The translations under genes and the position numbers were made by a program. The notes beneath the pieces were generated by a model. It did no database searches. It was not told where the DNA came from and saw only the letters and a program-made list of their open reading frames with translations. Of a stretch of DNA of 64,000 nt, positions 60,527-64,000 are shown in pieces; position 1 is the stretch's first letter, and each line of letters starts with the position of its first letter. The stretch comes from JANQNX01 sp965601665 (GTDB lineage: Bacteria > Pseudomonadota > Gammaproteobacteria > Eutrophobiales > Eutrophobiaceae). Location of the stretch: assembly GCA_965601665.1 (NCBI GenBank), contig OZ271833.1, forward strand, positions 372,001 through 436,000. The letters run 5' to 3'.

Positions 60527-61231
60527 TTGTTGAATATAGTAAATCATTTAGCTTCAGTTCTTTTTTGCTTCTTATTGTTGGCGTGCGCTCAAAATAGGCC
60601 TTATGGATATGATGCGCCTGGGCTGGATGAATTGAAAAAATTGTGTGACAAGGACGCAGGCTTAACGATTAATAATACTGTTCAGGCGGAAGGATATTTT
60701 AATGCGACTAGTAAGGGCGGAGTCGCCCATTTTATCGAAAAAAGCCAATACCAATTCTATGAATATTGTGCTGATGAGCCAACATTTAACAATATTTTCG
60801 AGCCGGGCTGCTATCGAGTGAATAAGGTCAGGCGGGCATCTAATCAGTGTGATATTGATATAGATAAAGAACTAGCAGAGACTGCAGAAAATTTGGCACC
60901 TTATGCTGCTGCTCCATACCAGGAGTTTCTAAAAGAAAACTGCATTGCTTTGGAGAAAATAGAGAAGCCGACAGCCCGATATACTTATAAAGTAGAGAGA
61001 AAAGTACAATGGCTGAATGCGAGTGAAGAGACAAAGATAAACCAGAGTATAGGAAAGGTTATGGATAACGAGACAGGAGATGTGCTAGCACAAAGAATTG
61101 ATTATTTACTTAATCAAAAGAAATATAATTCGCTGTCTTCTATTGGTTGTGGTTCTTATTTAATTACAGGGAAAGACCGGAGTATGCCGTTTGCCAAAGG
61201 ATTGATAGAAAAAACTCTAATTCCACAATAA
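60527..61231 (+). CDS. lipoprotein of unknown function, first gene of the repeat-flanked block
   Basis: 234 residues starting at TTG 60527 (a second TTG follows directly; no ATG fits). The N-terminus is a lipoprotein signal: LNIVNHLASVLFCFLLLAC, with the Cys near residue 20. The mature protein is rich in Asn, Lys, Tyr and Cys: LKKLCDKDAGLTINNTVQAE, QYQFYEYCADEPTF, EPGCYRVNKVRR, QCDIDIDKEL, and near the C-terminus SSIGCGSYLITG. I do not recognise a family. Codon use and GC content are well below those of nuo and psd, suggesting transfer. Confidence 0.65.
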   Translation: MLNIVNHLASVLFCFLLLACAQNRPYGYDAPGLDELKKLCDKDAGLTINNTVQAEGYFNATSKGGVAHFIEKSQYQFYEYCADEPTFNNIFEPGCYRVNKVRRASNQCDIDIDKELAETAENLAPYAAAPYQEFLKENCIALEKIEKPTARYTYKVERKVQWLNASEETKINQSIGKVMDNETGDVLAQRIDYLLNQKKYNSLSSIGCGSYLITGKDRSMPFAKGLIEKTLIPQ

Positions 61232-61254
61232 ATGTAAGTTGAGTTCGGTTGATA

Positions 61255-61314
61255 TAATGTCCGCTTCTGGCCGAATGAAAAGCGATACTTAATAATGACC
61301 CAAAGTCGACATTA
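61255..61314. repeat. intergenic repeat copy B
   Basis: A 60-bp imperfect palindrome. The left end TAATGTCCGCTTCTGG and the reverse complement of the right end (TAATGTCGACTTTGG) agree apart from an indel and a few changes. It lies between the lipoprotein stop and the next ATG (61318). Confidence 0.7.
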
Positions 61315-61317
61315 TTT

Positions 61318-61638
61318 ATGAATAAAAAATATTTACTTCACCTTCTTGTAATAATTCCCATATTGGCTAGTTTAATGTCTTCAATTTACTGTATTTATTA
61401 CCTATCAAAAGTAAGCACATATAATAATCCAGTTAAAGTAGCTGAATTAAGGAAAAGTATTGACGAGAGCACTTCTTTAGATGGATTGAAATTTACATCA
61501 CAGTATCTTTTAAACAAAGGCATGGAAGATTATAGGAATGATATTACTTATATAAAGTTAATGATTTTATTATCGATATTATCAACCTTGTTTTTTACTT
61601 TTTCAGGCTATTTTATTCTTAGGTTAAATAAAACCTAA
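61318..61638 (+). CDS. small two-helix membrane protein, unknown
   Basis: 106 residues. Membrane segments at about 5-28 (YLLHLLVIIPILASLMSSIY) and 80-102 (LMILLSILSTLFFTFSGYFI) flank a charged loop of about 50 residues (VAELRKSIDESTSLDGLKF, LLNKGMEDYRNDITY). I do not recognise a family. The gene is extremely AT-rich. No ribosome site is clear; the ATG stands 3 bases after repeat copy B, and its stop codon opens repeat copy C. Confidence 0.6.
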   Translation: MNKKYLLHLLVIIPILASLMSSIYCIYYLSKVSTYNNPVKVAELRKSIDESTSLDGLKFTSQYLLNKGMEDYRNDITYIKLMILLSILSTLFFTFSGYFILRLNKT

Positions 61639-61710
61639 TGTCCACTTCTGGCCGAAAGGTGATCTACACTACTAACGACCCTTAACCTTGGCAGACAATA
61701 GTCAGCATTT
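61636..61710. repeat. intergenic repeat copy C
   Basis: Begins TAATGTCCACTTCTGGCCGA, overlapping the stop codon of the preceding gene and differing from copy B by one base in this stretch. It continues through AACGACCC to GTCAGCATTTA, again ending a few bases before the next ATG (61716). The middle is longer and more divergent than in copy B. Confidence 0.65.
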
Positions 61711-61715
61711 AACTT

Positions 61716-62276
61716 ATGAATTTAAACGAACTTCCTGACAACCTTCCTGTCCCTGTTGATGACGGCGCATGTGACCATCTTGAATCTACTGTGTTACCGG
61801 ATATATCTTTATTAAGCACAAATGGTACAGCAATCAATATTCGGGACTTTTCAAAGCTGCTAGTTCTATACATTTATCCCATGACAGGAAGACCCGATAA
61901 GCCGTTACCAGATGGGTGGGATGAAATACCTGGCGCCAGGGGATGTACGCCCCAGTCTTGTAGTTTTAGAGATTCTTATTCAGCAATAAGCGCACATGAG
62001 GCCGAAATTTATGGTGTGAGCACGCAAGATACATCTTATCAATTGGAAGTCAAGGAAAGACTACATCTTCCGTTTGATTTACTTAGTGATGAAAATCTAC
62101 AATTAAAAAAACAGTTAAAACTGCCAACTTTTGAAGCGGCAAACATGGAGCTCTATAAACGTATTACACTGATTTGCCGAAACGGAATAATCGAAAAAGT
62201 GTTTTATCCTGTCTTTCCACCAAGTGATAGTGCAAATACAGTTTTAAAATGGCTGACATCTAACGTAAAAACATAA
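61716..62276 (+). CDS. peroxiredoxin-like (redoxin) protein
   Basis: 186 residues, no signal peptide. It has the thioredoxin-like peroxiredoxin fold: LPDISLLSTNGTAINIRDFS, LLVLYIYPMTGRPDKPLP, then GARGCTPQSCSFRDSYSAIS with two cysteines in the position of the peroxidatic site (C-T-P-Q-S-C instead of the usual T-P-x-C), EIYGVSTQDTSYQLEVKERL and LPFDLLSDENLQLKKQL. Thiol peroxidase activity is likely but the partner reductant is unknown. It is the third gene of the repeat-flanked block, more AT-rich than the chromosome around it. Confidence 0.8.
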   Translation: MNLNELPDNLPVPVDDGACDHLESTVLPDISLLSTNGTAINIRDFSKLLVLYIYPMTGRPDKPLPDGWDEIPGARGCTPQSCSFRDSYSAISAHEAEIYGVSTQDTSYQLEVKERLHLPFDLLSDENLQLKKQLKLPTFEAANMELYKRITLICRNGIIEKVFYPVFPPSDSANTVLKWLTSNVKT

Positions 62277-62277
62277 A

Positions 62278-62320
62278 TTGATGTCCGCTTCTAACCGATA
62301 GCTGACATTAAGCATTTAAA
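62278..62320. repeat. intergenic repeat copy D
   Basis: A compact copy: ATGTCCGCTTCTAACCGATAGCTGACATTA. Its ends ATGTCCGCT and AGCTGACAT pair at 8 of 9 positions, forming a hairpin. It lies between the peroxiredoxin-like gene and the convergent psd gene and might also serve as a terminator. Confidence 0.65.
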
Positions 62321-62336
62321 TGAAGTTGCGTCATTT

Positions 62337-63197
62337 TTATGCCGTACTACCCAATATTTGTCCGACCTGTATCGGATCATCGGCGCCAAGGCTCTCCAGC
62401 CAGTTGATGCGATCCTGTTCAAACAGCAGGATTACGGTTGAGCCCATGTTGAAGCGGCCCATCTCTTCACCCTGTTGTAACTGGATGTTGTCCTGTTCGT
62501 GTTGTGTTGATTTTAAAACCCTTTCTGATGCTGGCGTAATCATGCCTGCCCATACTGTTTCCATGCTGCCAACAAACAAAGCCCCCACCATGATTAATGC
62601 CATCTTGCCGAGTTCTGTGTCAAAGATGGAAATATAGCGTTCGTTCAGGGCAAATACACCGTCGATGGTGGCTACTGCAGATCTATTAACGGCAAACAGC
62701 TTGCCCGGCACATAGGTTGAGCTTGTAAGTTGCCCGCTCACTGGCATATGTATTCGATGGTAATCACGGGGTGATAAATACAGTGTTACAAACGTACCCT
62801 GGTGGAATGTCTGGCAGAGTGATTCATTACCTGCAAATAGCTGTGATAATGAATAGTCCTTACCCTTTGCCTGGAATAGATATGATTCATCAATTTTCCC
62901 CAGCTGGCTAACCGAACTATCGACGGGTGACAGTACCTGTGTTGTTGACAGTTGCCATTTCCTGCTACCAGGTTTTAGTTGGCGGGTAAAAAAATCATTA
63001 AATGACGTGTAGTTATCAGCAAACGATTTTTCAGCCTCCAGCATGTTCACACGGAACAACATGATAAACATGTTAATCAACAGGTTGCGGAACCAGCGGG
63101 TTTCAATCCGGGTCAGTCGATAGACAACAGCGGTCAGGGCATGCTGCGGTAGCACGTACTGGGGCAGGGTTAACAGGTATTGAAGCACACGTTGCAC
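62337..63197 (-). CDS. psd: phosphatidylserine decarboxylase proenzyme
   Basis: 286 residues starting at GTG 63197. It makes phosphatidylethanolamine at the inner membrane. The proenzyme cleaves itself at the GST site (MGSTV, Gly 252-Ser 253) to form the pyruvoyl cofactor. The catalytic triad partners Asp 92 (SPVDS) and His 147 (PRDYHRIHMP) are present, as is the SFNDFFTR signature near residue 65. It is shorter than E. coli Psd (322) but within the family range. It lies 11 bp downstream of the copper chaperone gene. Confidence 0.96.
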   Translation of the reverse strand: MQRVLQYLLTLPQYVLPQHALTAVVYRLTRIETRWFRNLLINMFIMLFRVNMLEAEKSFADNYTSFNDFFTRQLKPGSRKWQLSTTQVLSPVDSSVSQLGKIDESYLFQAKGKDYSLSQLFAGNESLCQTFHQGTFVTLYLSPRDYHRIHMPVSGQLTSSTYVPGKLFAVNRSAVATIDGVFALNERYISIFDTELGKMALIMVGALFVGSMETVWAGMITPASERVLKSTQHEQDNIQLQQGEEMGRFNMGSTVILLFEQDRINWLESLGADDPIQVGQILGSTA

Positions 63198-63208
63198 AGC
63201 ATTTACCG

Positions 63209-63679
63209 TTAATGGTGATGATGGCCATGGTGATGGTGTTCACTTGCTGTTTTTCTTTTCACCTCGGATATCGCTTCTACGACGGTTTCATCGGAAAACG
63301 TAAAGGTGAGTGTTACAGTGTCCCCTGATTTTAACGTTGATACGGGGTTAAACAGCATCAGGTGCAGAGCACCGGGTTTGAATTCGAGTGTGGATTGTTG
63401 TTGCAAGCTTAGTTTTTCCTGTTTAACCATGCTGGCGATGCCGTCATTGACGGCCGTGTTATGCATTTCTATGCTTTCAAACGCGGGACTACTGACCGCA
63501 ACCAAATCAACGCCCTTGTCGCCATGATTTATCACGGTGGCATAGCCTGCCATGATAGATACCGTAGGCGGGGCCTCGTTAATCCAGCTGTTCGTCACTT
63601 CAATACCTTCAGCCGCAGAAACATTAGCGAAAGGGGTGAGGAACAGCAGGATGCCTAACAAATGACTAACTGTTTGCAT
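63209..63679 (-). CDS. PCuAC-type periplasmic copper chaperone
   Basis: 156 residues from the ATG at 63679. A signal peptide ends near residue 23 (ANVSA/AEG). The H(M)x10Mx21HxM copper site is visible: EMHNTAVNDGIASM and ALHLMLFNP. The C-terminus is a histidine tail (EHHHHGHHHH) that should add copper binding. PCuAC delivers Cu(I) to cytochrome c oxidase, usually together with SCO. Its start overlaps the SCO stop by 14 bases, so the two are translationally coupled. Confidence 0.92.
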   Translation of the reverse strand: MQTVSHLLGILLFLTPFANVSAAEGIEVTNSWINEAPPTVSIMAGYATVINHGDKGVDLVAVSSPAFESIEMHNTAVNDGIASMVKQEKLSLQQQSTLEFKPGALHLMLFNPVSTLKSGDTVTLTFTFSDETVVEAISEVKRKTASEHHHHGHHHH

Positions 63680-64000
63680 CAATAAACTCTTTAATACGTA
63701 TAAATTGCTGTTTTACCAGTTTTGGTGTGTGTGGTGGTGATAGTTTGCCGACCATTCTTGCTTCGGGGTCCAACAGGTAAACCGATGCGGAATGATCGAC
63801 AAGATAATTTTCCTGGCCTTCTTCTTTATTCAGGTAGTAAGGGACACCGAGCTGACGCGTAAACTGATCCATGGCCTCGGTATTACCCCCGATACCGATA
63901 AACTCATCGTTAAAGTATTTCACATACTGTGACAACTTTTCGATATTATCGCGGTCAGGATCGACGCTGGCGAAGACAACCTGGAGATTGTCGGTTTCAT
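63666..64000 (-). CDS. SCO1/SenC-family copper chaperone, C-terminal part (cut by window edge)
   Basis: The reverse frame is open to the right edge; only the last about 111 residues are present. The family segment VVFASVDPDRDN is followed by LSQYVKYFNDEFIGIGGN, and the SCO His region appears as YLVDHSASVYLLDPEARMVG, then PHTPKLVKQQFIRIKEFI. The CxxxC copper-binding motif must lie upstream, outside the window. SCO proteins are thioredoxin-like and insert or reduce CuA of cytochrome c oxidase. It is coupled to PCuAC, giving a copper-delivery unit. Confidence 0.92.
   Translation of the reverse strand, partial: ETDNLQVVFASVDPDRDNIEKLSQYVKYFNDEFIGIGGNTEAMDQFTRQLGVPYYLNKEEGQENYLVDHSASVYLLDPEARMVGKLSPPHTPKLVKQQFIRIKEFIDANS

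Noticed and set aside
60495..62320. Reading the repeat array as an integron with attC sites
   Set aside because: The repeats lack the paired GTTRRRY/RYYYAAC core boxes and there is no integron integrase in the window. The cassette-like layout is kept as a finding, not the integron label.
1..64000. CRISPR arrays, rRNA operons, further tRNAs, prophage genes
   Set aside because: No regularly spaced repeats of CRISPR size, no rRNA-like stretches, no second tRNA cloverleaf and no phage structural genes were found by eye.

Overview
The window is about 48% GC, densely packed, and reads as the chromosome of a gammaproteobacterium. It holds tpiA-secG-tRNA-Leu-nuo synteny, trpS-scpA-scpB-rluB with yciO, a Dam methylase, the ClpS/ClpA pair, YqhA- and YajG-like proteins and unfused nuoC/nuoD. 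Isocitrate lyase, a complete NDH-1 complex and copper-delivery proteins for cytochrome oxidase (SCO, PCuAC) point to an aerobic or respiring organism. I cannot place it below class from the sequence alone.

Layout. 1-4.6 kb: a truncated LysR regulator, small secreted or lipoprotein genes, an HIBADH-like dehydrogenase and an HpaI-type aldolase operon. 4.7-11.9 kb: a tightly overlapping MoxR/DUF58/DUF4381/BatA/BatB-C fusion/BatD/DUF1232 operon. 11.9-16.5 kb: small membrane or secreted proteins, an exported methyltransferase-like protein, pgpA, a DUF4124-SLT transglycosylase, and a receiver domain with a coiled-coil tail. 16.6-20.8 kb: ilvD opposed to argE-argA. 20.9-29 kb: a large Cache-HAMP-PAS-GGDEF-EAL protein, clpA/clpS, and a LysR/aceA divergon. 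29-34 kb: GT2, yqhA, dapE, dam, bolA-like, yciI-like, yciB. 34-40.2 kb: yciO, trpS, scpA, scpB, rluB, a HhH-GPD glycosylase, tpiA, secG and tRNA-Leu(GAG).

Accessory part. The last 17 bases of tRNA-Leu recur exactly 1.48 kb downstream (40320-40336 and 41802-41818). Between the copies lie an Rhs C-terminal tip with a Gly/Cys-rich tail, a small two-helix membrane protein that could be its immunity protein, a terminator, IS-end-like short tandem repeats and paired GGGGTAT repeats. There is no integrase. This looks like the scar of an integrated element that kept a toxin/immunity-like pair. A lipocalin and a large 5'-nucleotidase-family protein follow.

45.6-60.4 kb holds the complete 14-gene nuoA-N operon, broken only by a 210-bp palindrome-bearing spacer between nuoD and nuoE. 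60.4-62.3 kb is an AT-rich set of three genes (lipoprotein, two-helix membrane protein, peroxiredoxin-like), each flanked by copies of a degenerate repeat in a cassette-like arrangement. The window closes with psd, a PCuAC copper chaperone and a SCO gene cut by the right edge, all on the reverse strand. No CRISPR array, rRNA operon, integrase or complete insertion sequence was seen.
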